A stretch of DNA of 64,000 bases from Desulfobotulus mexicanus (GCF_006175995.1 NZ_VDMB01000001.1:291069-355068); one strand, 5' to 3'. Counted from the stretch's first letter, positions 16,514 through 26,505 are shown. The notes: a model not told the origin generated them from the letters alone. Numbers and translations are program-made.

Positions 16514-17429
16514 GGATATTTTAATATTTTGCAAGGCTCTGTCCGACCCCACACGAATCCGACTAATCCATATATTGGATCGACATGAACTCAGCGTCAA
16601 TGAAATCGTTGCGGTGATGGGTATGGGCCAGTCCCGTATTTCAAGGCACTTAAAAATTCTGACCGATGCAGGGCTTCTTTCCTGCAGGAGAGACGGTGTA
16701 TGGGCCTTTTATGGTGTGCCTTCCGAAGGCAGTGGAAGAAATTTTGTTACGGCTGTCCGGGAATGGCTGCGGCAGGAGCCGGATCTGGAAGCGGACATGG
16801 TCCGGGCAGCAGAAGTACTTGAGGCAAGAAGGAAAAGCACATCCCGCTTTTTTGATACCATTGCAACGGACTGGGACCGTCTCAGGCTTGAGATTCTTGG
16901 TCCCTTTGACTTGAATGCAACCCTGCTGGACCGGGCTGGAAAGCCGGGGCTTGCGGTGGATCTTGGTTGCGGTACGGGGGAACTTCTCCGGGGGCTTGCA
17001 GCCCAGGCCCGGAGTGTTATCGGTGTGGATTATTCCATGGAAATGCTGGCCGAAGCTGAACGGCGTTTTCTTGAGGAAGGCCTTGAAGGAGATTTCCGGC
17101 TGGGTGCCATTGAGCATCTTCCCGTGGGCGATGGTGTGGCAGATCTGGCGGTGATTTCCCTTGCCCTCCACCACCTGCCCGATCCCGAGGGTGGTATCCG
17201 GGATGCGGCCCGTATTCTTGTGCCGGGTGGTGTGCTGTTGTTGGCGGATTTTGACAGGCATGAGAAAGAGTTTCTGCGGGAGCGCTTCGGGGACAGGTGG
17301 CTGGGTTTTGCCGAGGAAACCATCCGTCGTTTTCTTGATGGAGCCGGTTTTGAGCTTATGGAGTTGGAAACCTTTACCCTGCCTTCTTCCCTGCGCCTGC
17401 ATCTTTACCGGGCCATACGCAGGGCCTGA
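16482..17429 (+). CDS. ArsR-family regulator fused to a SAM-dependent methyltransferase domain (SahR-like)
   Basis: A 315-residue protein. The N-terminal winged helix (about residues 10-95: ALSDPTRIRLIHIL, then the recognition helix in GQSRISRHLKILTDAGLL) is ArsR/SmtB type, without the usual metal-binding Cys pair. A methyltransferase fold follows, with the SAM motif VDLGCGTGELLRGLA near residue 152. SahR regulators, described in Proteobacteria including Desulfovibrio, are ArsR proteins that sense S-adenosylhomocysteine and control SAM-cycle genes. The next gene, ahcY, is the SAH hydrolase, which supports that assignment by context. The start is uncertain (16482 or 16512); neither has a strong ribosome-binding site. 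Confidence 0.8.
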   Translation: MVSLGDISRDMDILIFCKALSDPTRIRLIHILDRHELSVNEIVAVMGMGQSRISRHLKILTDAGLLSCRRDGVWAFYGVPSEGSGRNFVTAVREWLRQEPDLEADMVRAAEVLEARRKSTSRFFDTIATDWDRLRLEILGPFDLNATLLDRAGKPGLAVDLGCGTGELLRGLAAQARSVIGVDYSMEMLAEAERRFLEEGLEGDFRLGAIEHLPVGDGVADLAVISLALHHLPDPEGGIRDAARILVPGGVLLLADFDRHEKEFLRERFGDRWLGFAEETIRRFLDGAGFELMELETFTLPSSLRLHLYRAIRRA

Positions 17430-17558
17430 GGTCAGCAGAGTTTAGGGAAAGCAAGAACATAAAGTTTATGATATTGAGTAATTATTCAGCACAGTGTTCC
17501 AAGTACCATAGCTGCAAGACAGATGCACAGGCCCCAGGCTATTTGCCCGTGACGCAAT

Positions 17559-17627
17559 CCGGCACTCAAGCTGAAAAGCTCAAGCCCTTTACGGGAGCAA
17601 AAAGTGCCTATGGATCTTGAGTGCCGG
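17559..17627. repeat. Nested 69-bp inverted-repeat insert A
   Basis: The ends are ccggcactcaag and cttgagtgccgg, perfectly complementary. The roughly 45-nt interior differs from the three other inserts. It sits at a different place in the host element (between the outer GCAATC arm and the CCTGTGCG arm), so it is an independent insertion or a separate lineage. Confidence 0.88.
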
Positions 17628-17765
17628 ATTTGGGAGCTTCTTGCCCTGTGCGGAAGCGGCAAAAACTCCCCGCCACAGGCAGGATAAGCTTTTTGATTAC
17701 CATGGCAGGCTTAAGCACGCTGCCTTTGTGGCGGGTCAGACAGTTTGCCGCTTCTTATTAGCACT

Positions 17766-17834
17766 CCGGCACTCAAGCCTGAAAAAGCTTATTGCCTTTT
17801 ATAGTAGGCTTTGGGTTTTTGGCTTGAGTGCCGG
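17766..17834. repeat. Nested 69-bp inverted-repeat insert B
   Basis: The ends are ccggcactcaagcc and ggcttgagtgccgg, preceded by ttattagcact. It replaces the right-hand TCGCACAGGCC arm of the host element. The interior, read in reverse, is recognisably related to insert D and more distantly to insert C. Confidence 0.88.
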
Positions 17835-17995
17835 ACGAAGCTCTGATCCGAAACGATTGCAATGTCACTTGCAAATAGCCACGGAGCCTTGCAACAGTAC
17901 GAAGCTGCTGCAATTAAAGCATTGGCAGTTCAGAAAAAACCATGCTGAACAGTTACGATATTTATAGATGTATAACCCAAAAGGAGAGTGAATTC

Positions 17996-19420
17996 ATGTC
18001 AGTACAGCCGATGGAACTGGACCTTGGATACAAGGTTGCGGATATGGCGGGTGCGGATTTCGGCCGTAAGGAAATGCAGCTTGCGGAAAACGAGATGCCC
18101 GGTCTTATGGCTGCAAGGGAAAAATATGGTAAGGAAAAGCCCCTTGCAGGTCTGAAGGTAACGGGTTCCCTGCACATGACCATACAGACGGCCATGCTCA
18201 TTGAAACCTTAAAGGAGCTTGGGGCGGATATACGCTGGGCTTCCTGCAACATTTTTTCCACCCAGGACCATGCCGCCGCCGCCATTGCAGCCAATGGTTC
18301 CGCAGCGGTTTTTGCCTGGAAGGGTGAAACCCTTGAGGAATACTGGTGGTGTACGGAAATGGCCCTGACCTGGCCCGATGGGTCCGGCCCGGACCTTATT
18401 GTGGATGATGGCGGGGATGCCACCCTTATGATCCATGAGGGTGTTCGTGTGGAAAAAGATCCTTCCCTTCTGGATAAAAAGCCGGGCTCCCTTGAGGAAA
18501 AATGCCTGCAGGACCGTCTTCGTCTGGCCTATGAAACGGATTCCGGCAAATGGACCCGCATGGCAGAAAAAATCCGTGGGGTTTCCGAAGAAACCACCAC
18601 AGGCGTAGGACGGCTTTACCAGTTGCAGAAAAAAGGAGAGCTCCTCTTTCCTGCCATAAATGTGAATGACTCCGTTACCAAGAGCAAGTTTGATAATCTT
18701 TACGGATGTCAGGAATCCCTTGCAGACGGTATCAAGCGGGCCACCGATGTTATGATTGCCGGTAAGGTGGTTGTGATCTGCGGTTATGGGGATGTGGGCA
18801 AGGGTTGTGCCCGGTCTATGAAAGGCTTTGGCGCACGGGTTCTTGTTACGGAGATTGATCCCATCTGTGCCCTGCAGGCTGCCATGGAAGGCTTTGAGGT
18901 ACTTACCATGGAAGAAGCTGCCCCCATGGGAGATATTTTTGTTACGGCCACGGGGAATTTCCATGTCATTACGGGTGAGCACATGGAATCCATGAAAAAC
19001 GAGGCTATTGTCTGCAATATCGGTCATTTTGATAATGAGATTGACATGGCTTATCTGGAGGAAACTCCGGAATGTCTGTGCCTGAACATCAAGCCCCAGG
19101 TGGATAAATGGACGCTGAAATCAGGCCGTTCCATCATTGTGCTGGCCGAAGGCCGTCTGGTCAATCTTGGCTGTGCCACGGGGCATCCCAGTTTCGTTAT
19201 GAGCAATTCCTTCACCAATCAGACCCTTGCCCAGATTGCTCTGGCAACGGAGCCCCATAAAAAGGAAGTTTACACCCTTTCCAAAGCTCTGGATGAGGAG
19301 GTTGCCCGCCTTCACCTTGGAAGGCTGGGTGTGCGGCTCACAAAGCTGACACCGGAGCAGTCTGCCTATCTGGGAATTTCTCCCGAAGGTCCCTTCAAAC
19401 CGGATCATTATCGTTATTAA
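17996..19420 (+). CDS. ahcY: Adenosylhomocysteinase (S-adenosyl-L-homocysteine hydrolase)
   Basis: NAD-dependent enzyme that splits S-adenosylhomocysteine into adenosine and homocysteine, removing the product inhibitor of methyltransferases. The 474-residue length is typical. Visible family blocks are the substrate region [14 protein letters not shown], the NAD-binding loop [10 protein letters not shown] and the C-terminal KPDHYRY tail. The frame is open further upstream, but AAGGAG at 17981-17986 places the start at the ATG at 17996. The upstream gene is the SahR-like regulator and the whole intervening space is repeat copy 3, which raises the question of whether the repeat takes part in expression. 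Confidence 0.97.
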   Translation: MSVQPMELDLGYKVADMAGADFGRKEMQLAENEMPGLMAAREKYGKEKPLAGLKVTGSLHMTIQTAMLIETLKELGADIRWASCNIFSTQDHAAAAIAANGSAAVFAWKGETLEEYWWCTEMALTWPDGSGPDLIVDDGGDATLMIHEGVRVEKDPSLLDKKPGSLEEKCLQDRLRLAYETDSGKWTRMAEKIRGVSEETTTGVGRLYQLQKKGELLFPAINVNDSVTKSKFDNLYGCQESLADGIKRATDVMIAGKVVVICGYGDVGKGCARSMKGFGARVLVTEIDPICALQAAMEGFEVLTMEEAAPMGDIFVTATGNFHVITGEHMESMKNEAIVCNIGHFDNEIDMAYLEETPECLCLNIKPQVDKWTLKSGRSIIVLAEGRLVNLGCATGHPSFVMSNSFTNQTLAQIALATEPHKKEVYTLSKALDEEVARLHLGRLGVRLTKLTPEQSAYLGISPEGPFKPDHYRY

Positions 19421-19425
19421 GGGAA

Positions 19426-19453
19426 TAGCAGCATGGGGGAAACCCTATGCTGC
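19426..19453 (+). terminator. Hairpin after ahcY
   Basis: GCAGCAT and ATGCTGC pair around a GGG..CCC extension just downstream of the ahcY stop codon. No T run follows, so it may be a processing or attenuating hairpin rather than a complete intrinsic terminator. Confidence 0.45.
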
Positions 19454-19603
19454 ATGACAGCAAAAACGCCATGAAATTCAGACGGATACTTGTTCCGGTG
19501 TGGAAACAAAGCAATTGACAGGCCTTGTTCCCCTCTGCTATTTGAAAAAATTCACCGTATCCATTGATTTTGCGGATATCCTTAATGAAGCAGGGAGGAA
19601 TAC

Positions 19604-20725
19604 ATGAAAAAAGTTCTGTGTCTTGCGGCAGCTTTGTGTTTTATGGCGGCTCCGGCCTTTGCCGAAACCATCCGTATTGGCCTCATGGCCCCCATGACCG
19701 GATCCTGGGCCAGTGAAGGTCAGGATATGCGGGATATTGTGACGCTTATGGCCGAAGAGCTGAATGCTAAAGGCGGTGTTCTCGATAAGAAGGTTGAAAT
19801 TGTGGTGGAAGATGATGCGGGAGATCCCAGGGCTGCGGCACTGGCAGCCCAGCGTCTTTCCACACGGAAAGTGGCTGCGGTTATAGGCACCTATGGTTCT
19901 TCCGTGGCAGAAGCTGCCCAGAACATCTATGACGATTATGATATCATACAGGTTGCCAATGGTGCCACCAGTAACCGCCTGACGGAAAAGGGTCTGAATT
20001 TCTTTTTCCGCACCTGCCCCAGAAATGACGAGCAGGCCATGGTAGCGGCAAAAGCCCTTCAGAGCATGGGTTTTTCAAAGATAGCCATTCTCCATGATAA
20101 TACTTCCTATGCCAGAGGCCTTGCCGATGATGCCAGAAAATTCATTGGTGAGGTTTCCGATGCAAAAGTGGTGTTTTTCAATGCCCTGACTCCAGGAGAG
20201 CGGGATTTCAATACGGTACTGACCCGTATGCGGGCATCTGATCCGGATGTGATTCTGTTTACGGGTTACTACCCCGAAGCAGGCCTTCTGCTGCGCCAGA
20301 AAATGGAAATGGGCTGGGATGTTCCCATGATGGGCGGGGATGCCACCAACAACCCGGATCTTGTGGAAATAGCAGGTACTCAGGCGGCCAGTGGTTTTTA
20401 TTTTTTAAGCCCTCCGGTTCCCCAGGATCTGCCCACGGATGAAGCCCGTGCCTTCCTTGCAGCCTTTGAGAAAAAATACAGCAAGTTGCCTGGTTCCATC
20501 TGGGCGGTTCTGGCGGGGGATGCCTTTACGGCCATTGTGACAGCCATTGAAGGGGCTGGCTCCACGGATTCCAAAAAAGTTGCCGAGTATATGCGTACCC
20601 GGCTTAAGGATATGCCTGCCCTCACCGGCACCATTTCCTTTAACAGTGTCGGAGACCGCATCGGTGATGTTTACCGGGTGTATCAGGTGAATGCTGAGGG
20701 TGCCTTTGTTCTGATGAATCCTTAA
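19604..20725 (+). CDS. livK: Branched-chain amino acid ABC transporter, periplasmic binding protein
   Basis: A 373-residue LivK/Leu-Ile-Val-type binding protein. The signal peptide (residues 1-20, ending APAFA) is followed by mature ETIRIGLMAPMTGSWASEGQDM, the typical first strand and ligand loop. Blocks such as VVIEDDAGDPR-like VVEDDAGDPRAAALAAQRL and FRTCPRNDEQ are characteristic. It delivers amino acids or related compounds to the membrane complex encoded by the next four genes. The ATG is preceded by GGGAGG. Ligand specificity cannot be read from sequence. Confidence 0.93.
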   Translation: MKKVLCLAAALCFMAAPAFAETIRIGLMAPMTGSWASEGQDMRDIVTLMAEELNAKGGVLDKKVEIVVEDDAGDPRAAALAAQRLSTRKVAAVIGTYGSSVAEAAQNIYDDYDIIQVANGATSNRLTEKGLNFFFRTCPRNDEQAMVAAKALQSMGFSKIAILHDNTSYARGLADDARKFIGEVSDAKVVFFNALTPGERDFNTVLTRMRASDPDVILFTGYYPEAGLLLRQKMEMGWDVPMMGGDATNNPDLVEIAGTQAASGFYFLSPPVPQDLPTDEARAFLAAFEKKYSKLPGSIWAVLAGDAFTAIVTAIEGAGSTDSKKVAEYMRTRLKDMPALTGTISFNSVGDRIGDVYRVYQVNAEGAFVLMNP

Positions 20726-20796
20726 TATAAGGGCTTTGTCTCTTCTGGATTTTTATCCTTAAAGATATCTGCCGGACAGCTTTTTGAGACTGTGCG

Positions 20797-20827
20797 GGGT
20801 CGCTTCTGTAAGGGAAGCGGCCCCGTA
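20797..20827 (+). terminator. Hairpin between livK and livH
   Basis: GGGGTCGCTTC pairs with GGAAGCGGCCCC over a short loop. There is no T run. It may protect the livK transcript end or lower expression of the membrane genes, as often seen after binding-protein genes. Confidence 0.45.
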
Positions 20828-20876
20828 TTCCTGTCCGCTTTACGGGTATCTTTTCCCTGTTTTTCAGGAAGAAGCC

Positions 20877-21782
20877 ATGGAATTTTTTCTGCAGCAGTTG
20901 TTTAACGGTCTGGCCGTGGGTGGCATTTATGCCCTGGTTGCCTTAGGGTATACTATGGTCTACGGTGTCATGAAGCTCATGAATTTTGCCCATGGGGAGC
21001 TTTTTACCATGGGTGCTTTTCTAGGGCTGACCCTTCTCGGTACCTTTGCTTTTACAGAGGTATTGGGGCCCTTTGGCGGTGTATTTGTGCTCATTCTGAT
21101 GGTCATGGGCATGGTAGCCATTATGGGTGTGCTTCTGGAGCGGGTGGCCTACAGGCCCCTGCGCAATTCTCCCCGTCTTTCCGCCATTGTCTCTGCCCTT
21201 GGTGCTTCGATTTTTCTTCAGAATGCCATTATGTTGATGTATGGTGCCCGTTTTCAGGTTTATCCCCACGGTATTCTGCCCAATACTCCCATATCTGTTT
21301 TTGGTGTTGATATTCCCCTGCTCAGGATACTTTTGTTTGTGGTTTCCATTCTGATGATGGCGGCTCTCTACTTTTTTGTTCAGAGAACCCGGATAGGCAC
21401 AGCCATCCGTGCTGCAGCCATTGATCAGGATGCGGCACGGCTCATGGGTATCAATGTGGACCGGGTGATTCAGATTGTCTTTATTATCGGGCCTGCCTTA
21501 GGTGCTGCGGCGGGTGTCATGGTGGGGATTTATTACGGTCAGATTAATTTCACCATGGGGTGGATTTTTGGTCTCAAGGCCTTTACTGCAGCCATCATAG
21601 GCGGTATCGGTAATATTCCCGGTGCCATGCTGGGTGGTCTTCTTCTCGGTGTTCTGGAAGCCATGGGAGCTGCTTATATTTCCACAGCATGGAAGGATGC
21701 CATTGCCTTTGCTGTTCTAATTCTCATTCTTCTGGTTCGTCCGAGGGGCATTCTGGGAGAACGTGTGGCGGATAAGTTATGA
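20877..21782 (+). CDS. livH: Branched-chain amino acid ABC transporter permease LivH
   Basis: A 301-residue inner-membrane permease with about eight hydrophobic helices. Family blocks: LFNGLAVGGIYALVALGYTMVYGVMKLMNFAHGE-type N-terminus (visible as GIYALVALGYTMVYG) and the FTMGWIFGLKAFTAAIIGGIGNIPGA coupling region. The frame extends to 20784, but AGGAAG before the ATG at 20877 and the family start (MEFFLQQLFNG) support the shorter form. The stop overlaps the livM start by 4 bp (ATGA). Confidence 0.95.
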   Translation: MEFFLQQLFNGLAVGGIYALVALGYTMVYGVMKLMNFAHGELFTMGAFLGLTLLGTFAFTEVLGPFGGVFVLILMVMGMVAIMGVLLERVAYRPLRNSPRLSAIVSALGASIFLQNAIMLMYGARFQVYPHGILPNTPISVFGVDIPLLRILLFVVSILMMAALYFFVQRTRIGTAIRAAAIDQDAARLMGINVDRVIQIVFIIGPALGAAAGVMVGIYYGQINFTMGWIFGLKAFTAAIIGGIGNIPGAMLGGLLLGVLEAMGAAYISTAWKDAIAFAVLILILLVRPRGILGERVADKL

Positions 21783-22735
21783 ATAAGAAAGTTTTTGTCA
21801 TAAGTGTGCTGCTGGCATTTTTTGCCTGTTTCCCTGTACTTTTCAGCAATCCTTACTGGATAGGTGTGCTTAACGATATATGGCTTTATGCCATTTTAGG
21901 TTTGAGCCTGAACTGGATAGTGGGGCATACGGGGCTGTTCAATCTTGGTCATGCAGCTTATTATGCGGTGGGAGCCTATACGGCAGCCATCTTAAGTACC
22001 CGGTACAACATCCCTATCCTCTGGCTTATTCCCGTTGCCGGTGCTGCCGCAGGTCTTTTTGCCCTGGCCGTGGCCCGGCCCATCATTCATCTGCGGGGGG
22101 ATTATCTGGCCATTGTTACCATCGGTGTGGGGGAGATTGTACGCATAGCCCTTGAAAACGATATTTTTGGCCTGACCGGAGGATCCAATGGGATTTTTGG
22201 TATTCCAAGGCCGGAAATCTTTGATATGCGTCTTCGCCGTCCATGGCAGCTGTATTATCTCATCGGCGGCTTTCTTTTGATTACCATATGGTTTTTCTAC
22301 AGGCTGGAGCAGTCCCGTTTCGGCCGGGCCTTAAACTATATCAAAGAAGATGAGACGGCAGCCGAAGGTTCGGGCATCAATACGGCCTGGTACAAGCTGG
22401 CGGCCTTTGTCATAGGAGCGGTATGGGCTGGTATGGCAGGAACGCTTTTTGCCGCTAAAATGACCATTATTTCTCCGGGTTCTTTTAATTTCTGGGAGTC
22501 GGTGCTGATTTTTGCCATTGTCATATTGGGCGGTGCAGGCAGCATTCCAGGTGTGATTCTGGGAGCTTTTCTGCTGGTGGGGTTGCCGGAATTCTTCAGG
22601 AATTTTGCCGATGCCCGTATGCTTTTCTTCGGAGCCGCCATGGTGCTGATGATGATTTTCCGTAACAAAGGCCTGCTGCCGCCTCTGGTCCGTAAATATG
22701 CCGGTGTGCCCAGGGTCAGGGGAGGGGATGCATGA
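21779..22735 (+). CDS. livM: Branched-chain amino acid ABC transporter permease LivM
   Basis: A 318-residue second permease of the transporter, about eight to nine hydrophobic helices. The blocks [26 protein letters not shown] and [20 protein letters not shown] are typical of LivM. It overlaps livH and livG by 4 bp each, indicating tight translational coupling within the operon. Confidence 0.95.
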   Translation: MNKKVFVISVLLAFFACFPVLFSNPYWIGVLNDIWLYAILGLSLNWIVGHTGLFNLGHAAYYAVGAYTAAILSTRYNIPILWLIPVAGAAAGLFALAVARPIIHLRGDYLAIVTIGVGEIVRIALENDIFGLTGGSNGIFGIPRPEIFDMRLRRPWQLYYLIGGFLLITIWFFYRLEQSRFGRALNYIKEDETAAEGSGINTAWYKLAAFVIGAVWAGMAGTLFAAKMTIISPGSFNFWESVLIFAIVILGGAGSIPGVILGAFLLVGLPEFFRNFADARMLFFGAAMVLMMIFRNKGLLPPLVRKYAGVPRVRGGDA

Positions 22736-23508
22736 GTCTTTTATCCCTTGAAAAGGTGGTGAAAACCTTTGGCGGTCTCACCGCCGTCAATCGGGTGAGC
22801 TTTTCCGTGGAAGCCGGGGAGATCGTGGGGCTGATCGGTCCCAATGGTGCCGGTAAAACCACGCTATTCAATCTCATTACCGGAAATTATACACCTGATT
22901 CCGGTGATATTCTTTTTGAAGGCAGGTCCGTAAAGGGGAAAAAGCCCCATAAGATTGTGGATATGGGTATTGCCCGGACTTTTCAGAGCATACGTCTTTT
23001 CCAGAACATGCCTGTGGTGGAAAATGCTTTGGCCGGGTGTCACTGTCGCATGAAATCCGGTATTTTTGCTTCCATGATCCGCACACCGGGGCAGCGCAGG
23101 GAAGAGAAAAAAGCCCTGGAAACCGCAAGGGAAGTTCTTGATTTTGTGGGGCTCTGGGAATATGCAGGTCTTTCCGCTTCCAGTCTTTCCTATGGAAAAC
23201 AGCGGCTGCTTGAGATTGCCCGTGCCCTTGCAAGTCGTCCCCGCCTCATTATTCTTGATGAGCCCGCAGGCGGTATGAACGATCAGGAGACGGCGGAGCT
23301 GCTTCATCTGATCCGGGAAATCAGCCGCAAAGGCATTACCGTACTGCTCATTGAGCATGATATGGGCCTTGTGATGCGCGCCTGTGAAAAGCTGGTGGTG
23401 ATAGAGTACGGCACTAAAATAGCCGTGGGCAGTCCCGAAGAGGTGAAAAACAACCCCAGAGTCATTGAGGCCTATCTGGGCAGTGACGAGGAAGAGGATG
23501 CATGCTGA
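22732..23508 (+). CDS. livG: Branched-chain amino acid ABC transporter ATPase LivG
   Basis: A 258-residue ATPase. Walker A is GPNGAGKTT near residue 37, the ABC signature [15 protein letters not shown] is near 150, and Walker B ([12 protein letters not shown]) is near 170-180. The GGMN after the Walker B Glu is the LivG-type D-loop. It powers transport with LivF. It overlaps livF by 7 bp. Confidence 0.95.
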   Translation: MSLLSLEKVVKTFGGLTAVNRVSFSVEAGEIVGLIGPNGAGKTTLFNLITGNYTPDSGDILFEGRSVKGKKPHKIVDMGIARTFQSIRLFQNMPVVENALAGCHCRMKSGIFASMIRTPGQRREEKKALETAREVLDFVGLWEYAGLSASSLSYGKQRLLEIARALASRPRLIILDEPAGGMNDQETAELLHLIREISRKGITVLLIEHDMGLVMRACEKLVVIEYGTKIAVGSPEEVKNNPRVIEAYLGSDEEEDAC

Positions 23509-24212
23509 GCCTTGAGAATCTTGTGGTGAAATACGGTAATGTGGAGGCCCTGCACGGCATTGACATGGAGGTGGCCGAAGGGGAGATAGTCAGTATTCTC
23601 GGAGCCAATGGTGCGGGAAAATCCACTACCCTGATGAGCATCAGCGGGCTTGTGAAACCCGCATCCGGCAGTATTGTCTTTGAAGGTAAGCCCATTCATA
23701 CCCTGCCAGCCCATAAGATTGTGGAAATGGGCATTGCCCAGGTTCCCGAAGGCAGGCGGGTTTTCGGTACCCTGACGGTAGCGGAAAACCTAAGGCTGGG
23801 AGCCTTTACCAGTAAAGACCGTAACAGGGATGCCAAAACCCGGGACTGGATTTTTTCCCTCTTTCCCATTCTGAAGGAAAGGCGTAAACAGCTTGCTGGC
23901 ACCCTTTCCGGCGGAGAGCAGCAGATGCTGGCTATAGGAAGGGCACTGATGGCCCATCCCCGCCTCTTGCTTCTGGATGAGCCTTCCTTAGGCCTTGCTC
24001 CCCTAATCATCAAGGCCATTTTTGAAACCATTCGGGAGATTAACGGCAGCGGTGTCACCGTTGTTCTGGTGGAGCAGAATGCCAGGGCTGCCCTGCGTCT
24101 GGCCCACCGGGGCTATGTTCTGGAGGTGGGCAAGGTGGTTCTGGCGGATACGGCAGGCAGCCTTCTTGCCAATCCTGAGATTCATTCCGCTTATCTTGGT
24201 CATGGGAATTAG
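23502..24212 (+). CDS. livF: Branched-chain amino acid ABC transporter ATPase LivF
   Basis: A 236-residue ATPase with Walker A GANGAGKST near residue 34, signature LSGGEQQMLAIGRALM near 137 and Walker B LLLLDEPSLGLAP near 157. The SLGLAP after Walker B is typical of LivF. It is the last gene of the livKHMGF operon. Downstream lies a shrunken repeat element and then the convergent nadE gene. Confidence 0.95.
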   Translation: MLSLENLVVKYGNVEALHGIDMEVAEGEIVSILGANGAGKSTTLMSISGLVKPASGSIVFEGKPIHTLPAHKIVEMGIAQVPEGRRVFGTLTVAENLRLGAFTSKDRNRDAKTRDWIFSLFPILKERRKQLAGTLSGGEQQMLAIGRALMAHPRLLLLDEPSLGLAPLIIKAIFETIREINGSGVTVVLVEQNARAALRLAHRGYVLEVGKVVLADTAGSLLANPEIHSAYLGHGN

Positions 24213-24221
24213 GCTTCGCTA

Positions 24222-24326
24222 ATACCGTCAAGGGGTTTATGGGTACAAAGGCTCTTTGCCCATGACGCATTCAAAACGTTTACAAAGTCACCCACAAACA
24301 CCCCGGTACGCCTTAGTAAGTATAAG
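24222..24326 (+). repeat. Shrunken derivative of the dispersed palindromic element
   Basis: A roughly 100-bp palindrome-like block between convergent livF and nadE. Its left arm (ggctctttgcccatgacgcattc) matches the outer arm of full copies at most positions, and the right arm (cgtttacaaagtcacccacaaac) matches the opposite arm less well. The central hairpin of full copies is missing entirely. It is either a deletion derivative or a diverged relative. Confidence 0.55.
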
Positions 24327-25964
24327 CTAATAGTGCAGCCTGCAGGCCATGGGATAACGTCTGCCGTATCCAAAGCTTCTGGATGTTATGCGTATTACAG
24401 GGGCTGCCTGCTGGCGCTTGTATTCATTGAGCTGGATTCTTCGGATCACATCCCGTACTTCATTTTCAGCATATCCCCTGGCAATTATACTTTCAGCATC
24501 TTCAAGATCTTCCACATGATGGGCCACAATGGCATCCACCACACCATAATCGGGCAGATCGTCCTGATCCCTTTGGTCGGGTTTGAGTTCCGCACTGGGT
24601 GCTTTTTCTATGATGCGCTCAGGAATCAGGGCAAAACCAGCCTTTTCATTGATGCGGCGTGAAAGGGCCCAGACCCTTGTCTTGGAAACATCCCCCAGCA
24701 CGGCAAGTCCGCCGTTCATGTCCCCGTAAAGGGTGCTGTAGCCCACGGCCATTTCCGCCTTGTTGCCCGTGGGCAGTGCCAGGGCATGGTAGCGGTTGGC
24801 ATAGCCCATTATCAGGGTTCCCCGGATACGGGCCTGGAGGTTTTGTTCTGTGATCCCATGGCTTTCAGGATCAAAGAGGGAAGATGAGGCCGCCATGGCT
24901 TCCATGGTCTGCTGGATGGGCACAATGTCAAGGCGGATTTTCAAATTTTCCGCCAGCAGCCGGGTATCCTCAAAATTGTCCGCCGCCGTGTAGGGTCCGG
25001 GCATGAAAACACTGATGATGTTTTCAGCACTGAGGGCTTCCGCAGCCAGTGCCAGAACAAGGGCGGAGTCAATTCCGCCGGAAGAACCCACCACAGCCTT
25101 TGTAAAACCGCACTTATGCAGATAATCCCTGATCCCAGTTACCAAAGCCCTATGAATCTGGTCCTCTTCCCTTTCCGGCAGCAGCCGGATATCACCGGTA
25201 TTTTTTTCCAGATCCACGAGTATGAGATCTTCCTCAAAGGCTGCTGCCCTTCCAATGATATTTCCCTTCCTGTCATAGGCCGTGCTGGCCCCGTCAAAGA
25301 CCAGAGTGTCATTGGCTCCCGCCTGATTCACTTCCAGAACTGGGATGGCGTACTGCCTTGCAATGCCTGAAAAGAGCTGATCCCTAAGGCGGACCTTATC
25401 CACATGAAAGGGAGAGGCGGACAGATTGATGAGAATATCGGAGCCCGGGGCAATGTCTGCCACGGGATTTTCTGTGTAGCCTTTCTGGACTGGTATATCT
25501 TCGCTGTTCCAGGCGTCCTCGCAGATGGTGATGCCGAAGCGAAGCCCCCCGTAAAGAACCGGTTCTGCGGTTTTTCCCGGTGCAAAGTAGCGGCACTCAT
25601 CAAAGACATCGTACTGGGGCAGCAGAACCTTCCGGATTTCTCCGAGAATTTTTCCGTCCTTTGCAAACACAGCGGCGTTCTGCAGCTCCGGCCCTTCACT
25701 GCCCGGATTTATGGCCACATAGCCGAAAAGAAATGCGATGCCCATTATTTTTTCGATGAGCTTTTCTTTCATGGCAAGATTGGCGCTTATAAAGGCCTTT
25801 CGCTCCAGCAGATCCAGAGGCGGATAGCCCGTGAGGGTGAGCTCCGGAAAAATGATAAGCTCAGCACCTTTCTGTCTGGCACTTTGGCAGGCTTCGATGA
25901 TTTTTGTCGCATTTCCCTCAAGATCTCCAACCAGAGGATTGAGCTGGGCCATGGTAATTTTCAT
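24327..25964 (-). CDS. nadE: Glutamine-hydrolysing NAD+ synthase
   Basis: A 545-residue two-domain enzyme for the last step of NAD synthesis. The N-terminal nitrilase-like glutaminase (residues 1-260) has the catalytic Glu in ELTLTGYPP, Lys in RKVLLPQYDVFDE and the Cys in GITICEDAW. The C-terminal synthetase has the PP-loop GSSGGIDSALVLALAA near 285. Ammonia released by the first domain amidates nicotinic acid adenine dinucleotide in the second. The frame could start at 26021, but AAGGGAA upstream of the ATG at 25964 and the family start (MKITMAQLNP) favour the shorter form. Confidence 0.94.
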   Translation of the reverse strand: MKITMAQLNPLVGDLEGNATKIIEACQSARQKGAELIIFPELTLTGYPPLDLLERKAFISANLAMKEKLIEKIMGIAFLFGYVAINPGSEGPELQNAAVFAKDGKILGEIRKVLLPQYDVFDECRYFAPGKTAEPVLYGGLRFGITICEDAWNSEDIPVQKGYTENPVADIAPGSDILINLSASPFHVDKVRLRDQLFSGIARQYAIPVLEVNQAGANDTLVFDGASTAYDRKGNIIGRAAAFEEDLILVDLEKNTGDIRLLPEREEDQIHRALVTGIRDYLHKCGFTKAVVGSSGGIDSALVLALAAEALSAENIISVFMPGPYTAADNFEDTRLLAENLKIRLDIVPIQQTMEAMAASSSLFDPESHGITEQNLQARIRGTLIMGYANRYHALALPTGNKAEMAVGYSTLYGDMNGGLAVLGDVSKTRVWALSRRINEKAGFALIPERIIEKAPSAELKPDQRDQDDLPDYGVVDAIVAHHVEDLEDAESIIARGYAENEVRDVIRRIQLNEYKRQQAAPVIRITSRSFGYGRRYPMACRLHY

Positions 25965-26152
25965 GGATAGTGTTCCCTTAGTGTATTTGGCCGGAGGTTT
26001 TTCCGGCATCTTCATCTGCAAGTTTGTTCCGGTTCAGATGTCTAGCAGAATATGCCTTTTATGGCAAAAAGAAGAGAGGTGAGTGATCTTTACCTTTTCT
26101 TGACAGTTTCAATGAATCGGTGCATGGTAGAAGAAAAATTTATAAAAAAGAT

Positions 26153-26505
26153 GTAAATATTCGGCAAATTTTATTTTGAAATTCAGGTATTGTAATTTCA
26201 ACAGCTTTGAATCATTGCAAGACACCTTGGATGTTTGCAAGTGACATTGCAATCGTTTCGGATCAGAGCTTTGCAGACCTGTGCGAAAGAAGCGGCAAAC
26301 TGTCTGAGCCGCCACAAAGGCAGCGTGCTTAAGCCTGCTATGGTAATTAAAAAGTTCATCCTGCCTGTGGCGGGGAGTTTTTGCCGATTCCGCACAGGGC
26401 AAAAAGCTTCCGAAAAAGATTGCGTCACGGGCAAACAGCCTGGGTGTCTGTGCACCTGTCTGACATTATGGTCCTTAGCCAGCGAAGAGGGTGTTGGACA
26501 GTTAC
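26153..26505 (-). repeat. Dispersed palindromic element, copy 4 (reverse)
   Basis: Full copy in the 640-bp divergent gap between nadE and the efflux operon (25965-26603), no nested insert. Terminal repeats are worn (gtaaatattcggc and gttggacagttac); the internal arms are intact. The rest of the gap (26506-26603) is AT-rich and presumably holds the promoter of the efflux operon. Confidence 0.92.

Larger units (their letters stand above)
17478..17956 (+). repeat. Dispersed palindromic element, copy 3 (forward, with two nested inserts)
   Basis: The longest copy (about 479 bp) fills most of the 566-bp gap between the SahR-like gene and ahcY. Terminal repeats are gtaattattcagcac and tgctgaacagttac. 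It contains two nested inverted-repeat blocks, one after the first GACGCAAT arm and one replacing the right-hand CCTGTGCG arm. It ends 40 nt before the ahcY start, so it either supplies the promoter or lies in the ahcY leader. Confidence 0.93.

Noticed and set aside
20784-20876. Longer livH start
   Set aside because: The extra segment covers the intergenic hairpin, lacks similarity to LivH and has no suitable ribosome-binding site.
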